This document shows positions 1-9,590 of a stretch of DNA of 64,000 nucleotides, in pieces. Below the pieces are notes generated by a model. It searched no databases, was not told the DNA's origin, and saw nothing but the letters and a program-made list of their open reading frames with translations. Each line of letters starts with the position of its first letter. The stretch's first letter is position 1. This DNA is from Pseudomonas sp. JAI120. Its GTDB lineage: Bacteria > Pseudomonadota > Gammaproteobacteria > Pseudomonadales > Pseudomonadaceae. The stretch spans positions 1,541,378-1,605,377 of the forward strand of contig NZ_JACHCZ010000001.1 of NCBI RefSeq assembly GCF_014207255.1. The letters are read 5' to 3'. Made by a program: the position numbers and the translations under genes.

Positions 1-215
1 CCCTGCCCTTGCAGGACCTGCAGTGGTTGGACCTGATAGATGAACGCACTGCGTGCCTCCCGTTGCCAGGCTTCGATGGCAGCTGTTCCTTCGTATGTTT
101 TTCTCTCATCGCAAACCGTGGCGTCAGCGCAGAAGCAGCTCGCAAGTTGTGCTGCATCGCCACCATTACTGACTGCAAAGTACGTCTGCACGACGTCGGG
201 AAGCTGAGGTGTCAT
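1..215 (-). CDS. NTF2/SnoaL-like protein, N-terminal part
   Basis: The gene runs off the left edge, so only about 71 residues from the start are visible. The ATG at 215 follows a GGAG site by 8 bases. The translation (begins MTPQLPDVVQTYFAVSNGGD, later CFCADATVCDERKTYEG and a Trp-containing helix) has the pattern of the small cone-shaped NTF2/SnoaL fold: an N-terminal helix with a short Gly-Asp turn, then a strand with A-T-V. Such proteins are often isomerases, dehydratases or orphan ligand binders; the substrate cannot be told. It diverges from the LysR gene at 323, which is its likely regulator. Confidence 0.65.
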   Translation of the reverse strand, partial: MTPQLPDVVQTYFAVSNGGDAAQLASCFCADATVCDERKTYEGTAAIEAWQREARSAFIYQVQPLQVLQGQ

Positions 216-322
216 GTGTTCGTTCTCCAGAATGCGGTTGTATGAAGCGATCTTGCTACCTGACGGATAGTTTGCTCAACTGGGACTAACTTTATGACCT
301 ATCCCGAAATTCAGGACAATAA

Positions 323-1240
323 ATGTCACAAGATCGTATAGGCCTCAGTGAGCTGGACGCTGTTATCGCGGTCGCACGCAGGGGGTCGTTTCGGCAAGCC
401 GCTATCGATCTCGGCGTCTCCACCACCGCGTTGAGCAACACCATTGCCCAACTGGAAGCCCGTCTCGAATCGCGGCTGTTCAATCGCACTACCCGTAGCG
501 TGGCCATTACCGAAGCGGGCAGGATATTTCTGGAGCAGGTGGGACCAGCCTTGCAGGATTTGCGCACTGCACTCGATGCAGTGCGATCACATAACGCCGG
601 GCCCTCGGGCACGCTGCGTATCAATGCGTTCGCCAGCGCTGCCCGATCGGCGCTCCTGCCACTGGTGATGGAATTCCTGAAGCATCATCCGAAAGTACAC
701 ATCGATCTCGTGACCGAAGGCCGTCTGGTGGATATCGTTGCTGACGGCTTCGATTTCGGCGTGCGCTCAACAAGCCTCGTTCCCAATGACATGATTGTGA
801 TCCCTCTCGGCCAGCCGCAACGGTACGCTGTGGTCGGTTCGCCGGCGTACTTCGAAAAACACGGCAAACCGCGAACGCCATCCGAGCTGCTCCAGCATCA
901 ATGCATCCGCGTTCGACTACCGAATGGGGCGATTTTCCCGTGGTATTTCGAGCGGGACGCAGAAGTGATTCGTCTCGACGTGAGCGGGCCGCTTACGCTG
1001 GATGAATCCAGCGTGGTCAAGCTTGCGGTGCAGGAAGGCATGGGGCTCGGCTTTTTCATGGAGCAGGACGTTCGCGACGAAATCCGCGCGGGACTGTTCG
1101 CGCGGACTCTGGAAGACTGGACACCGCCCAGAGACAAGCTGTGCCTGTACTACCCGAACCGCCGCAACCCCTGCGCGGCAGCCAAGGCGTTCATCGACCT
1201 GGCACGCGCCAGTCAGGCCGTCGAGGACGGGCTCGCATGA
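323..1240 (+). CDS. LysR-family transcriptional regulator
   Basis: A 305-residue LysR-type regulator of usual family length. The winged helix-turn-helix fills about residues 8-65 (A-x-x-x-GSFRQAA, then an [12 protein letters not shown] wing), followed by a linker helix and a periplasmic-binding-like effector domain to the end. The ATG is preceded by AGGA at 7 bases. It is divergent from the NTF2-like gene at 1-215 with a 107-base shared promoter region, so that gene is the best candidate target. It resembles the subgroup that controls short-chain dehydrogenases and NTF2-like enzymes, but the effector is unknown. Confidence 0.9.
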   Translation: MSQDRIGLSELDAVIAVARRGSFRQAAIDLGVSTTALSNTIAQLEARLESRLFNRTTRSVAITEAGRIFLEQVGPALQDLRTALDAVRSHNAGPSGTLRINAFASAARSALLPLVMEFLKHHPKVHIDLVTEGRLVDIVADGFDFGVRSTSLVPNDMIVIPLGQPQRYAVVGSPAYFEKHGKPRTPSELLQHQCIRVRLPNGAIFPWYFERDAEVIRLDVSGPLTLDESSVVKLAVQEGMGLGFFMEQDVRDEIRAGLFARTLEDWTPPRDKLCLYYPNRRNPCAAAKAFIDLARASQAVEDGLA

Positions 1241-1263
1241 TCCAGGCATGACCGGGACCAGGC

Positions 1264-2703
1264 TCAGGCAATCAACCCCAGTGTCAGTCCCTTCAAGGTA
1301 GCGGCTGCCCGGGTCGAGCATTCCAGTTTGCGAAAGATGCTTTCCACGTGCGTGCGAACCGTACTCGGACTGATGTCCAGCAGCCGCGCCACCTGCTTGT
1401 TGCTGGCGCCACGGCTGATCTCCAGCAGGATGCGGCACTCGCGAGTCGTGAGTACCGAAGCCTTCGGTTGACGCATGCGACGCTCACCCCCTGCGGCGGC
1501 AATTACTGCTTCGCAAATATCGTTGTCGAACAAGCCACTGCCAGCATCCTGTTTGAGTAACCTGGCTGCATCCGCTTCGCCGTGGGCCGATCGCCATGGC
1601 CTGGCTTCCGTTAGCGCGACCCAGGCTACCGATGTGGCGAACAGGCGATGCTCGGCACACAGCGCATCACCCGCCACGCCTCGAAAATAGCCACTGCCGT
1701 TGAGCCGTTCATAGGCATGGGATGCAATCTCTGCGGGTACGGCCAGTTCAGTGATAGGCCTAAGCGCCTGTTGCGTCCAGTAAGGGACAAGGCGCACCCG
1801 CTCTGCTGCGCCGTATGGCAGCGTCCCTGCGGTATTCCAAAGGTGGTTCGAAACGGCCGCCCGGCCGAGACCGTAGATGAGCGCGGACTTGCCAATTTCT
1901 GTCAAAGTGGACTCCCGCAGCCCCCACAGGCGTGCAGCTTCCACGGCGACATGCGCTACCTGCCGCGAATGCCCTGCCAACCACGGGAGCTTCAAGTCGA
2001 TGATGTCGCCCACCAACGTCAATGAGACACAACGCTGCTCATGCGCGTGGTCAACCGTTTTCGAAAGCGTTTCCAAATCCGCCAGCCAGTCCTTTGCGTT
2101 CCCCAGAAGCAACGAGACTAGCGACGCCGGGTAGCGCCGATCCGACTGCTCTCTGATCCAGCGTAGCGCCGCGTCCAGGCCGTGCGCACGACGGAGAATG
2201 TCCAGATCACCTGCAAGTACTACCTGATAGGCGACCTCTGGAATGTGCTCATGGGTCAGGCCCAGTGGCCGGCCAGTGCCGTCGTAGGTTTCGAACACGC
2301 GACACACGCCTGCCTCGACGGCGGCACCGAGCTGGAGGGTTTTGGCGATTGCTCCAGACACCTCACAGTGCACGACGGCAAGCGGGGTTGCCTGATGCAC
2401 CGCGTTCATTTGCTCATTGCCCAGCGTCAAATCGAGCATCGCGCGGCGGCCATCGACGTCGTCGCCCAGCAAATCCGCAAAGCCTTCGGCATTGGCGGTG
2501 CAACCGGACCAGCGCAGCAAGGCAACCTGTTCCGCTACCCTCAGGTGCTCACCGTCGCCGTGCCGAGCCCGCGCCAGCATCCGCGCCAGTGCGGCAACAC
2601 GCCGGGAATGACCGAGTGGTTGTCCCATGCTGAGGTCACCGATCTGGGCGATCGTCGCCAGCGCCCCGTCCAGGGAGATGTCCAGTTGCAACACACTATC
2701 CAT
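1264..2703 (-). CDS. Double HD-GYP-like protein with LuxR-type DNA-binding domain
   Basis: A 479-residue protein with two HD-GYP-like halves and a C-terminal LuxR helix-turn-helix (about the last 65 residues, TTRECRILLEISRGASNKQV and the T-V-R-T-H recognition helix). The first half keeps the YDGTGRPLGL element typical of HD-GYP proteins; the second has HSRQVA and LNGSGYFRG. The catalytic HD pair expected in the HDIGK motif is missing in the second half (YGLGRAAV), so cyclic-di-GMP hydrolysis is doubtful and a sensory role is likelier. The ATG at 2703 with GGGGAC upstream is preferred to a GTG 39 bases earlier. It is divergent from the hydrolase gene at 2792 and probably regulates it or the GMC gene behind it. 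Confidence 0.8.
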   Translation of the reverse strand: MDSVLQLDISLDGALATIAQIGDLSMGQPLGHSRRVAALARMLARARHGDGEHLRVAEQVALLRWSGCTANAEGFADLLGDDVDGRRAMLDLTLGNEQMNAVHQATPLAVVHCEVSGAIAKTLQLGAAVEAGVCRVFETYDGTGRPLGLTHEHIPEVAYQVVLAGDLDILRRAHGLDAALRWIREQSDRRYPASLVSLLLGNAKDWLADLETLSKTVDHAHEQRCVSLTLVGDIIDLKLPWLAGHSRQVAHVAVEAARLWGLRESTLTEIGKSALIYGLGRAAVSNHLWNTAGTLPYGAAERVRLVPYWTQQALRPITELAVPAEIASHAYERLNGSGYFRGVAGDALCAEHRLFATSVAWVALTEARPWRSAHGEADAARLLKQDAGSGLFDNDICEAVIAAAGGERRMRQPKASVLTTRECRILLEISRGASNKQVARLLDISPSTVRTHVESIFRKLECSTRAAATLKGLTLGLIA

Positions 2704-2791
2704 GAAAAATGTCCCCGGGTCGGATAATTGACCGATGCCCACACTGCAGGCTAGTCAGCAGAATTTGAACTCCCGAACAGGAGCTCATCCA

Positions 2792-3565
2792 ATGAAAACA
2801 TTCAAATCGAAAATCGCTACCGTCGCCTTTGCCCTAGCCGGCACCTTCATCGCAAGCGCCAGTCATGCGCAGGATACAACGCCCTCCGTGGTGATCGTAC
2901 ACGGCGCGTTCGCCGACGGCTCCGATTGGGCCAAAGTGGTGCCACTGCTCCAAGCCCAAGGGGTGGCCGTTACGGTTGTGCAAAACCCGCTCACCTCACT
3001 TACCGACGATGTTGCCGCTACGCGCCGCGTCTTGAGTAACCAGCAGGGTAAGGTGGTTCTAGTCGGGCACTCTTGGGGCGGCACCGTGATTACCGAGGCC
3101 GGTGGCGATCCGAAGGTCAGCGCGCTGGTGTATGTCGCCGCCTTCGCGCCGGAGGCCGGGCAAACCAGCGGCGAACAAGGTAAAGGCGCGCCCACGCCCC
3201 CTGGCATCAGTCAGATCAAGGCAGACGCCAACGGTTTTCTCTATTTGACGCCGGAAGGCATGGCCAAGGACTTCGCCCAGGATCTCCCGGCAGCCCAGAC
3301 CGCCGTCATGACCGCCACGCAAGGTCCCATCAAGGCATCTGCCTTCGACGATAAAACGACCGTCGCGTCCTGGAAGGCCAAACCGTCCTGGTATCTGCTA
3401 GCCACCGAAGACCGGATGATCCACCCCGACGTCCAGCGCTCTGCCGCCAAGCGTATCGGTGCCACCCTGGCAGAGGTGCACACCAGCCATGTTCCCCAGC
3501 AGTCACAGCCGGCCGAGGTCGCCGCAGTGATTCTTAAGGCAGTGCACAGCGTTGGCGAGAAATGA
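2792..3565 (+). CDS. Secreted alpha/beta hydrolase (EstC-like)
   Basis: A 257-residue alpha/beta hydrolase with a cleavable signal peptide (MKTFKSKIATVAFALAG, cut after SHA). The nucleophile elbow is GHSWGG; the acid is probably the Asp of ATEDRMIHP and the base the His of TSHVPQQ. The oxyanion segment is the HGAF motif near the mature N-terminus. An AGGAG site precedes the ATG at 2792; an upstream start at 2735 would put extra residues before the signal peptide. Members of this family hydrolyse esters or related small molecules in the periplasm. Its stop lies 64 bases before the GMC oxidoreductase, suggesting co-transcription. Substrate unknown. Confidence 0.85.
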   Translation: MKTFKSKIATVAFALAGTFIASASHAQDTTPSVVIVHGAFADGSDWAKVVPLLQAQGVAVTVVQNPLTSLTDDVAATRRVLSNQQGKVVLVGHSWGGTVITEAGGDPKVSALVYVAAFAPEAGQTSGEQGKGAPTPPGISQIKADANGFLYLTPEGMAKDFAQDLPAAQTAVMTATQGPIKASAFDDKTTVASWKAKPSWYLLATEDRMIHPDVQRSAAKRIGATLAEVHTSHVPQQSQPAEVAAVILKAVHSVGEK

Positions 3566-3629
3566 TCGCAGGGAAATGACGCCACTGATAACCGCAAACT
3601 CAATCGCTGCATCGATACGGAGCGTGCGC

Positions 3630-5177
3630 ATGAATCATCTGCGTGATCAACACTATGACTTCATTGTGTGCGGTGCAGGTACGTCGGGCTGCGTGGTCGC
3701 AGCCCGTCTCGCCGATCAGCAAAGCGCACGCGTCTTGCTGATTGAAGCTGGCGAGGGGTATTCGGGCCCTGAGGTTGTCGAACCGGCGCAATGGCCGATG
3801 AACCTGGGTTCAACGCGCGACTGGGCATTCGAGGGGCAACCCAATCGGCACCTCAATGGTCGACGGCTATCCCTGAGCATGGGTAAGGGACTCGGCGGTG
3901 GCTCCAGCATCAATGTGATGGTCTGGTCGCGCGGGCACCGCTCCGATTGGGACTATTTCGCAGCCGAGTCCGGCGACCCGGCCTGGGGCTACGATTCGGT
4001 ACTCAATTACTACCGCAGGATCGAGAACTGGCAAGGCAGCCCTGATGCCACTCGGCGTGGTTCAGGTGGCCCCGTGCATGTCGAACAGCCGGCCACGCCT
4101 CAACCCCTCGCGTGGGCAACGTTGGAGGCGGCCAGCCGTCTGGGTATCCCCCGGTTCGACAGTCCCAATGGCGAGATGATGGAAGGCCCGGGCGGGATCG
4201 CTATTACCGACCTGCGCATTAACCAGGGCAAGCGCGAATCTGTTTACGACTCCTACATCCGGCCACGGTTGCACTATCCGAACTTGACGGTGCTGACAGG
4301 GGCATTGGTGACCCGCCTATTGCTTATCGGTACACGGGCTATCGGTGTCGAAGTGCTGATCGCCGGCGAACGGCAGTGCTTCTATGCCGCAGCCGAGGTC
4401 ATCCTGTCCATGGGCGCGGTGCAGACACCCAAGGTGCTCATGCAATCGGGAATCGGCCCGGAAGATGAACTGCGAAACCACGGCATCGCACCCCCCCATC
4501 ACCTTCCCGGCGTGGGCCAGAATCTTCAGGACCATCTCGCCTTTGGCTGTACGTGGGAGTATCTACGCCCCCAGGCAGTCGGTAGCGGCGGGTGCGAAAC
4601 CACTTTGTACTGGAAAAGCGACAGTCGCCTGGATGTCCCGGACCTGTTGCAGTGTCAACTGGCATTTGCAGTCCCCTCTCCGCCTGAGGTCGCGATTGAG
4701 CCGCCACACCAGGGCTGGACAATGTTCGCTGGGCTGGCCAGGCCTGCCAGTCGAGGGCGCGTGCGCCTGTCGGGTGCCGGGCCACTGGATGTCCCACTCA
4801 TTGAGCCGAACTCGTTGAGCGCGCCCGAAGATATGATCGCGGCGTATGCGTCGATCGACCTGTGCAGGGCGCTCGGTAACAGCGAAGCCTTCAACGGGCT
4901 GGTCAAACGCGAAGTCGTGCCCGGTCCGAAAGAACATCGCGCTATGGAGCAGTTCATCCGCAACTCTGCCGTGACTTACTGGCACCAGTCCTGCACCGCA
5001 AAAATGGGCCGAGATACGATGTCGGTGGTCGACCATCAACTGCGCGTGTATGGCATCGATAAACTGCGCGTCGCTGATGCTTCGATCATGCCGCGAATTA
5101 CCGTCGGCAACACGATGGCGCCGTGCGTCGTCATCGCCGAACGAGCAGCAGATCTTATCCTCGCTGCGCAGGTGTGA
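3630..5177 (+). CDS. GMC-family FAD-dependent oxidoreductase
   Basis: A 515-residue glucose-methanol-choline oxidoreductase. The ADP-binding GxGxxG site is at the N-terminus (FIVCGAGTSGCVVAARLAD), the GMC signature GKGLGGGSSIN follows at about residue 90, and the C-terminus has WHQSCTAKMG with the catalytic His and VGNTMAP with the second catalytic residue (Asn). Family members oxidise primary alcohols (choline, aliphatic or aromatic alcohols) to aldehydes. I chose ATG 3630 because GGAG lies 7 bases upstream and the FAD motif starts soon after; an in-frame TTG at 3552 overlaps the previous gene. Cytoplasmic, no signal peptide. Confidence 0.88.
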   Translation: MNHLRDQHYDFIVCGAGTSGCVVAARLADQQSARVLLIEAGEGYSGPEVVEPAQWPMNLGSTRDWAFEGQPNRHLNGRRLSLSMGKGLGGGSSINVMVWSRGHRSDWDYFAAESGDPAWGYDSVLNYYRRIENWQGSPDATRRGSGGPVHVEQPATPQPLAWATLEAASRLGIPRFDSPNGEMMEGPGGIAITDLRINQGKRESVYDSYIRPRLHYPNLTVLTGALVTRLLLIGTRAIGVEVLIAGERQCFYAAAEVILSMGAVQTPKVLMQSGIGPEDELRNHGIAPPHHLPGVGQNLQDHLAFGCTWEYLRPQAVGSGGCETTLYWKSDSRLDVPDLLQCQLAFAVPSPPEVAIEPPHQGWTMFAGLARPASRGRVRLSGAGPLDVPLIEPNSLSAPEDMIAAYASIDLCRALGNSEAFNGLVKREVVPGPKEHRAMEQFIRNSAVTYWHQSCTAKMGRDTMSVVDHQLRVYGIDKLRVADASIMPRITVGNTMAPCVVIAERAADLILAAQV

Positions 5178-5608
5178 CAGCCGCGGCCACAGCGCTGCGT
5201 TATGAATGACATTCAGCTGAAAATCATGCTTGTCGGAGCTGCGAACGCTGATTGCCGAGAGGCCGTCGGGCTGCTCGTCATCGCTCAAGCTTGGTGTTCT
5301 CAGTTCGCGCCGGCCTTGGCCTTGACGTCGGCGGCGACCTTATCGGCGGCCAGCGGGGTGCAGCTGTACGGCAGGCTCCAGCCGATGCTTGAACTCCACA
5401 AGCAGCTTAATGCGCTGCCGTTGAGGATTGAGCCGGTGTCAAGGTGGACGCTGATCGTGTCGCAACGGCTGATACCGCTGATTGCGAAGGCATTGACCTC
5501 GGAAAAGATCTTCGCGTTCTTGCCCACGCGATGGGCGTTTCTCGAGGGACCTCCTTGCCACTGGTTTGCTGTCGTACAATTGATCGTATAGATATCGAGT
5601 AAAATGTT
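5178..5608. other. Gene-free stretch with a possible gene remnant
   Basis: No convincing gene. On the minus strand, 5300-5527 can be read as about 75 residues ending in an Ala/Lys-rich tail ([16 protein letters not shown]), preceded by a serine-rich segment. The tail looks protein-like, but there is no good start or ribosome site and I recognise no family, so at most it is a decayed 3' end. Confidence 0.3.
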
Positions 5609-5622
5609 TTATTGACTAAAAT
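5609..5622. promoter_or_regulatory. Candidate TetR operator upstream of the serine hydrolase
   Basis: TTATTGACTAAAAT lies inside the imperfect palindrome TTTTATT-gactaa-AATAAAA. It matches 11 of 14 positions of TAATTGAGTAAATT at 10765-10778, in front of the TetR gene that closes this gene block. It overlaps the presumed -35 box TTGACT. This is an inference from shared sequence; no binding data. Confidence 0.45.
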
Positions 5623-5639
5623 AAAATATCGGATAATTA
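5612..5639 (+). promoter_or_regulatory. Sigma-70-like promoter for the serine hydrolase block
   Basis: TTGACT at 5612-5617 and TAATTA about 16 bases downstream fit a sigma-70 promoter. It sits about 50 bases before the chosen start of the serine hydrolase at 5687 and overlaps the operator-like palindrome. Confidence 0.4.
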
Positions 5640-5686
5640 TTCCTGTGCATCTGCTCCCACGCAGAGTCATTTTCAGGGTTATCCCG

Positions 5687-6949
5687 ATGAGTCTTAAAAT
5701 CCCCTCTGTACTGGCGACTCTTTACGTCGAGGCCAACGAGTCGTCCTTTGCAACCCGCGTGGCACCTGCGCTGATGCAGGGCTTCCCGGCCGAGCCGAAT
5801 CACCGAGTAACGTGGCACAACTGGATGCGTGCGCCCTTCAGCCAGTGGGGGTTCCGTCATCTGGCGCGGCTGCGTCCCACGATTGATGTGGCGGCGGGTT
5901 CAATGCCTGCCGGTCAGCTCAAGGAAACGCCCAAGGCGCTGGACCGCCTGTATTTCGACAGCGAGTGTGGGCTGAGCATCAGCGTTATCGAACACCTTGT
6001 GGCCAGCCAGACCGACGCCTTTTTGGTGATGCAGGGCGATACGGTGTTGTTCGAGCGCTACTTCAACGGCCAGCGCGCGGATGACCGGCACATCATGTTC
6101 TCGGTGACCAAGTCGCTGATCGGCACCCTCGGCGAACAACTGGTTTCCAACGGCATGCTCAAGCCCGAGCTGCCCGCCGCGTACTACGTGCCTGAGCTGG
6201 TGGGCAGTGCGTTTGGTGATGCCACGGTGCGTCAGTTGTTCGACATGGCGGTGGGCATCGACTACAGCGAGGTGTATGACGATCCCGCCTCCGAGAGTTC
6301 GCAGTACGGTTATGCCTGCGGTTTCCAGCCGGCACCGGCGCAATACGCCCAGTTTGAATCGCTGTACCAATACCTGCCGTCACTGAAAAAACGTGGCGCA
6401 CACGGCGGCTTTTTCCATTACGTGACCGCCACCACCGAAGTCTTGGCATGGGTCATGGAACGTGCCTCGGGCCAGGCGTGCAGTCAGATGCTGGAACAGA
6501 TCTGGGGGCGCTTGGGGTGCGAGCGCGACGGTTATTTCATGGCTGATCCCTGGGGCCGTAACGTTGCCGGGGCGGGCTTCAGTGCCACCTTGAGAGACAT
6601 GGCACGCTTCGGCCGCCTGCTCGCCAACGACGGTCGCCAGGACGGTGTTGAGCTGCTGTCGCCCGAGACCGTGGCCCGTATCGCCGCCGGTTCTGATCCG
6701 GCGATCTACGCGCAAAATGCCGAGTTCTCCAGCTGGACGCCAGGTGCGTCCTATCGCAGCCAGTGGTACGTGTTCAACGACCACAGCCAGGCCCTGATGG
6801 CCGGAGGGATCCACGGCCAATACCTGTTCATCGACAAGCCGTCCGGCGTGGTGATCGTCAAGCAATCGTCGCTCACCGATGCGGTCAGCCCGTTCGATAA
6901 CGACAGCGTGCGCATGCTGCGCGCGATCACCGCGCACCTGAGTCACTGA
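5687..6949 (+). CDS. Serine hydrolase of the beta-lactamase/NylB fold
   Basis: A 420-residue serine hydrolase related to class C beta-lactamases and 6-aminohexanoate-dimer hydrolase. The SxxK active site is S139-V-T-K142 in MFSVTKSLIG; GIDYSEVYDD carries a Tyr that may be the third catalytic residue. No signal peptide, so it probably acts in the cytoplasm on an imported ester or amide. ATG 5687 has AGGG about 9 bases upstream; a TTG at 5612 is in frame but sits on the -35 box. It heads a co-directional block with a porin, a polyamine-type binding protein and a DUF3237 gene, suggesting hydrolysis of an imported amide or ester of a cationic compound (inference). Confidence 0.8.
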   Translation: MSLKIPSVLATLYVEANESSFATRVAPALMQGFPAEPNHRVTWHNWMRAPFSQWGFRHLARLRPTIDVAAGSMPAGQLKETPKALDRLYFDSECGLSISVIEHLVASQTDAFLVMQGDTVLFERYFNGQRADDRHIMFSVTKSLIGTLGEQLVSNGMLKPELPAAYYVPELVGSAFGDATVRQLFDMAVGIDYSEVYDDPASESSQYGYACGFQPAPAQYAQFESLYQYLPSLKKRGAHGGFFHYVTATTEVLAWVMERASGQACSQMLEQIWGRLGCERDGYFMADPWGRNVAGAGFSATLRDMARFGRLLANDGRQDGVELLSPETVARIAAGSDPAIYAQNAEFSSWTPGASYRSQWYVFNDHSQALMAGGIHGQYLFIDKPSGVVIVKQSSLTDAVSPFDNDSVRMLRAITAHLSH

Positions 6950-7066
6950 TCCACGCCCAAACAATAAGAGTCTTGCGTTCTATTCACCTGGCTTGCCCAT
7001 GTGTTGGCGGCGCCCTGCGTCGCCATTGACTGCCCTGTAACAACAATAATTCCACAGGAGCTTCTT

Positions 7067-8404
7067 ATGGTTTTCACCAAGCGTTTTTCCCGAGCGCTGT
7101 TAGCGTTCGGCTTACCCTTGACCACCCACGTCGCGTTGGCGGGCTACAGCTTTGAGGACGGCAACCTCAAGGGTGAAGTCAATCTCACGGCGGGTGGGGC
7201 GACGCTGTTTACCCGTGGCGTCAACTTCGGCAGCGGCCAGGTCGATGCACGCAACGGTAAAAACGGCGGCGCCAGGATCAACTGGCAAGAGGTCTACGTA
7301 AAGCCGGGGGTCAAGCTTGAGTATGCGTTGCAACCGGATTTCAGCCTGCTGGCGGGCGGTTCCCTGGTGGCGGCGAGCACCTTCGGCGATGGCGATGCGG
7401 GTGGCTTCAGCCGCAGCTCCGATGGCAAGGCCGCAGCCGAAGAACTCTACGGCGGTTTTCGCGCCGGCGAGTGGAAGCTCACCGCCGGCCGCCAGAACTA
7501 CATGATCGGTACGGGGTTCATCGTCATGGACGGTAACCTCGACCAGTACAAGGATGGCGCCTACTGGCTCGGCCCGCGAACCGCGTTCAAGGATTCGGCG
7601 ATCCTGGCCTGGGATCATGGCGCGCTGAAGTCTCAGGCCTTCACCTTGCGTACCGATGACGACTTGGGCGATTTCCGCATGACCGGCGTCAACCTCGATT
7701 ACAACCTCGATGACCAGGTGACGCTCGGCGCCATGGCCATGAAGGTCAACGCCCTTGGCCCCAGAGGCAGCACGCTCCCGCGCCGTCGGGACGGGATGCA
7801 GGTGTACAACCTGCGGGCGCTCAACGCCAAGGTGCCCGGCGTACAGGCGCTGACGCTGAATGCCGAGTACGCGCTGGAGCGTGGCAGCGGCGAGGGTGTC
7901 GACTACGATGCCAACGCCTGGTATGCCCAGGCCGACTATGCCTTCAGCACCTTGCCGCTGACGCCGATCCTCGGCTACCGCTACGCGAGCTTTTCCGGCG
8001 ACGACAACCTCACCGACAACCGCCAGAAAGCCTGGGATTCACTGAGCAAAGGCTTCGTCGACTGGAGCACCTGGCTGGTCGGGGACGTGGTCGGCAACTA
8101 CCTGCTGTTCAACAGCAACGAAAACGTTCAGCAGTTCTCCCTCAAGACCCACCTCAACGACACCCTGACCCTCGGCGCGATTCACTACCAGTTCTGGCTG
8201 GACGAGAAAAACTACATGGGCGCACCGGTCAGCGATCGGCGCTTTGCTGACGAAAGTGTGGTTTTCCTCGACTGGACACCCACGCCGTCGTTCTATACGT
8301 CGCTGTCCTACAACTGGGTCAAGCCACTGGCCGCCGCCAAACAGGTGTTCGGCAACGACCAGATGTTCAGTGCGCTGGAACTGTATTTCACCTACCGCTA
8401 TTAA
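7067..8404 (+). CDS. Outer-membrane porin
   Basis: A 445-residue beta-barrel outer-membrane protein with a signal peptide cut after HVALA. The mature part is built of alternating strands with many Gly, Asp and aromatic residues (GRQNYMIGTGFIVMDGN, GYRYASFSGDDN) and ends in the aromatic YFTYRY expected for BAM-dependent insertion. It resembles the alginate-export/OprD-like porins that Pseudomonas places beside substrate-specific uptake genes. AGGAG precedes ATG 7067. Encoded between the serine hydrolase and the binding protein, so it is the likely outer-membrane entry for their substrate. Confidence 0.85.
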   Translation: MVFTKRFSRALLAFGLPLTTHVALAGYSFEDGNLKGEVNLTAGGATLFTRGVNFGSGQVDARNGKNGGARINWQEVYVKPGVKLEYALQPDFSLLAGGSLVAASTFGDGDAGGFSRSSDGKAAAEELYGGFRAGEWKLTAGRQNYMIGTGFIVMDGNLDQYKDGAYWLGPRTAFKDSAILAWDHGALKSQAFTLRTDDDLGDFRMTGVNLDYNLDDQVTLGAMAMKVNALGPRGSTLPRRRDGMQVYNLRALNAKVPGVQALTLNAEYALERGSGEGVDYDANAWYAQADYAFSTLPLTPILGYRYASFSGDDNLTDNRQKAWDSLSKGFVDWSTWLVGDVVGNYLLFNSNENVQQFSLKTHLNDTLTLGAIHYQFWLDEKNYMGAPVSDRRFADESVVFLDWTPTPSFYTSLSYNWVKPLAAAKQVFGNDQMFSALELYFTYRY

Positions 8405-8444
8405 GTGCTGCGAGCCATCGCGGCCGCGCTGGAGTGTTTTGATC

Positions 8445-9548
8445 ATGAACAGATTTTTGCGTAACACCGTGCTGGGCACTGTCGCCTCGTTGCTCATCAG
8501 TGGTTTTTGCCTGGCTGAAGAACGCACCGTACGGATCTACAACTGGATCGAATACCTGCCACCCGAGGTGCTCAAGAGCTTCCAGGAGGAAACCGGCATT
8601 CGCCCGGTTTACGATGTGTTCGACACCGTCGAAACCATGGAGTCCAAGCTGCTGACGGGCAACTCCGGGTATGACGTGGTGTTTCCCGGCTCCGCCAACC
8701 TGGGACGCTTGATCACGGCCGGGGCCGTGCAGCCGCTGGATCGCAAGCAGTTGCCAAACTGGCAGCACCTGGACCCGCAATTCATGCAAACCCTGGAAAC
8801 CGCAGGCGACCCCGGCAATCGCTACGCCGTGCCTTACCTGTGGGGCACCACGCTGATCGGCTACAACGTCGACAAGGTGCGCAAAGCCCTCGGCCCTGAC
8901 GTGCAGATGAACAGTTGGGACATCATCTTCAAGGAAGAAAACCTCGCCAAGCTCGCCAGTTGTGGCGTGGGTTTTCTCGACGCCGCCAACGAGATCCTGC
9001 CGATTGCCTTGCACTACAAGGGCCTCGACCCCAATAGCCAGAAGCGCGAGGACTATGTACAAGCCCAGGCCCTGATGATGAAGATTCGCCCTTACGTCAG
9101 TTACTTCAACTCGTCGCGCTACGGCATGGACTTGGCCAACGGTGATATCTGTGTGGGCGTGGGCTGGTCCGGCGGTGTCGCACTGGCCGCACGACTGGCA
9201 GATGCCGCCGGCAAGGGCGTCAAGGTCGAGATGGCACTGCCCAAGGAAGGCGCGCCGATGTGGTCGGACGTGATGACGATCCCGGCCAAGGCCCCCGATC
9301 TGGCGGAGGCCCATGCGTTCATCAATTACATCCTGCGCCCGGACGTGATTGCGCGCATCAGCAACAAGATCGGCTACCCCAACCCGAACAAGGACGCCAC
9401 TGCGCTGGTGGACGCCAGCATCCGCAACGACCCGAACATGTATGTGCCGGACGAAGCGCGCAAGACCCTGTTCGCCCTGGAGCCGATCCCGGCTGCCGCG
9501 GAGCGCATCCGTACCCGCACCTGGACCGCCATCAAGAGCAACCGCTGA
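8445..9548 (+). CDS. Polyamine-type periplasmic solute-binding protein
   Basis: A 367-residue substrate-binding protein of the PotD/PotF/SpuD family. A signal peptide ends at LAEE; the mature start RTVRIYNWIEYLPPEVLKSF is the classic family opening (polyamine binders have YNWSDY at this point). ATG 8445 has GGAG about 10 bases upstream; 40 bases separate it from the porin. No ABC permease or ATPase gene lies in the window, so it either shares a transporter encoded elsewhere or works as a sensor. Here the residue after YNW is Ile rather than Ser, so the ligand need not be putrescine or spermidine. Confidence 0.88.
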   Translation: MNRFLRNTVLGTVASLLISGFCLAEERTVRIYNWIEYLPPEVLKSFQEETGIRPVYDVFDTVETMESKLLTGNSGYDVVFPGSANLGRLITAGAVQPLDRKQLPNWQHLDPQFMQTLETAGDPGNRYAVPYLWGTTLIGYNVDKVRKALGPDVQMNSWDIIFKEENLAKLASCGVGFLDAANEILPIALHYKGLDPNSQKREDYVQAQALMMKIRPYVSYFNSSRYGMDLANGDICVGVGWSGGVALAARLADAAGKGVKVEMALPKEGAPMWSDVMTIPAKAPDLAEAHAFINYILRPDVIARISNKIGYPNPNKDATALVDASIRNDPNMYVPDEARKTLFALEPIPAAAERIRTRTWTAIKSNR

Positions 9549-9590
9549 TCAGTGTGGCCCGGTGCGTGCGCGCCGGGCTTGGAGCTTGCC

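Noticed and set aside
8388..9314. A 308-codon minus-strand frame
   Set aside because: Antisense to the polyamine-type binding protein; composition is shadow-like.
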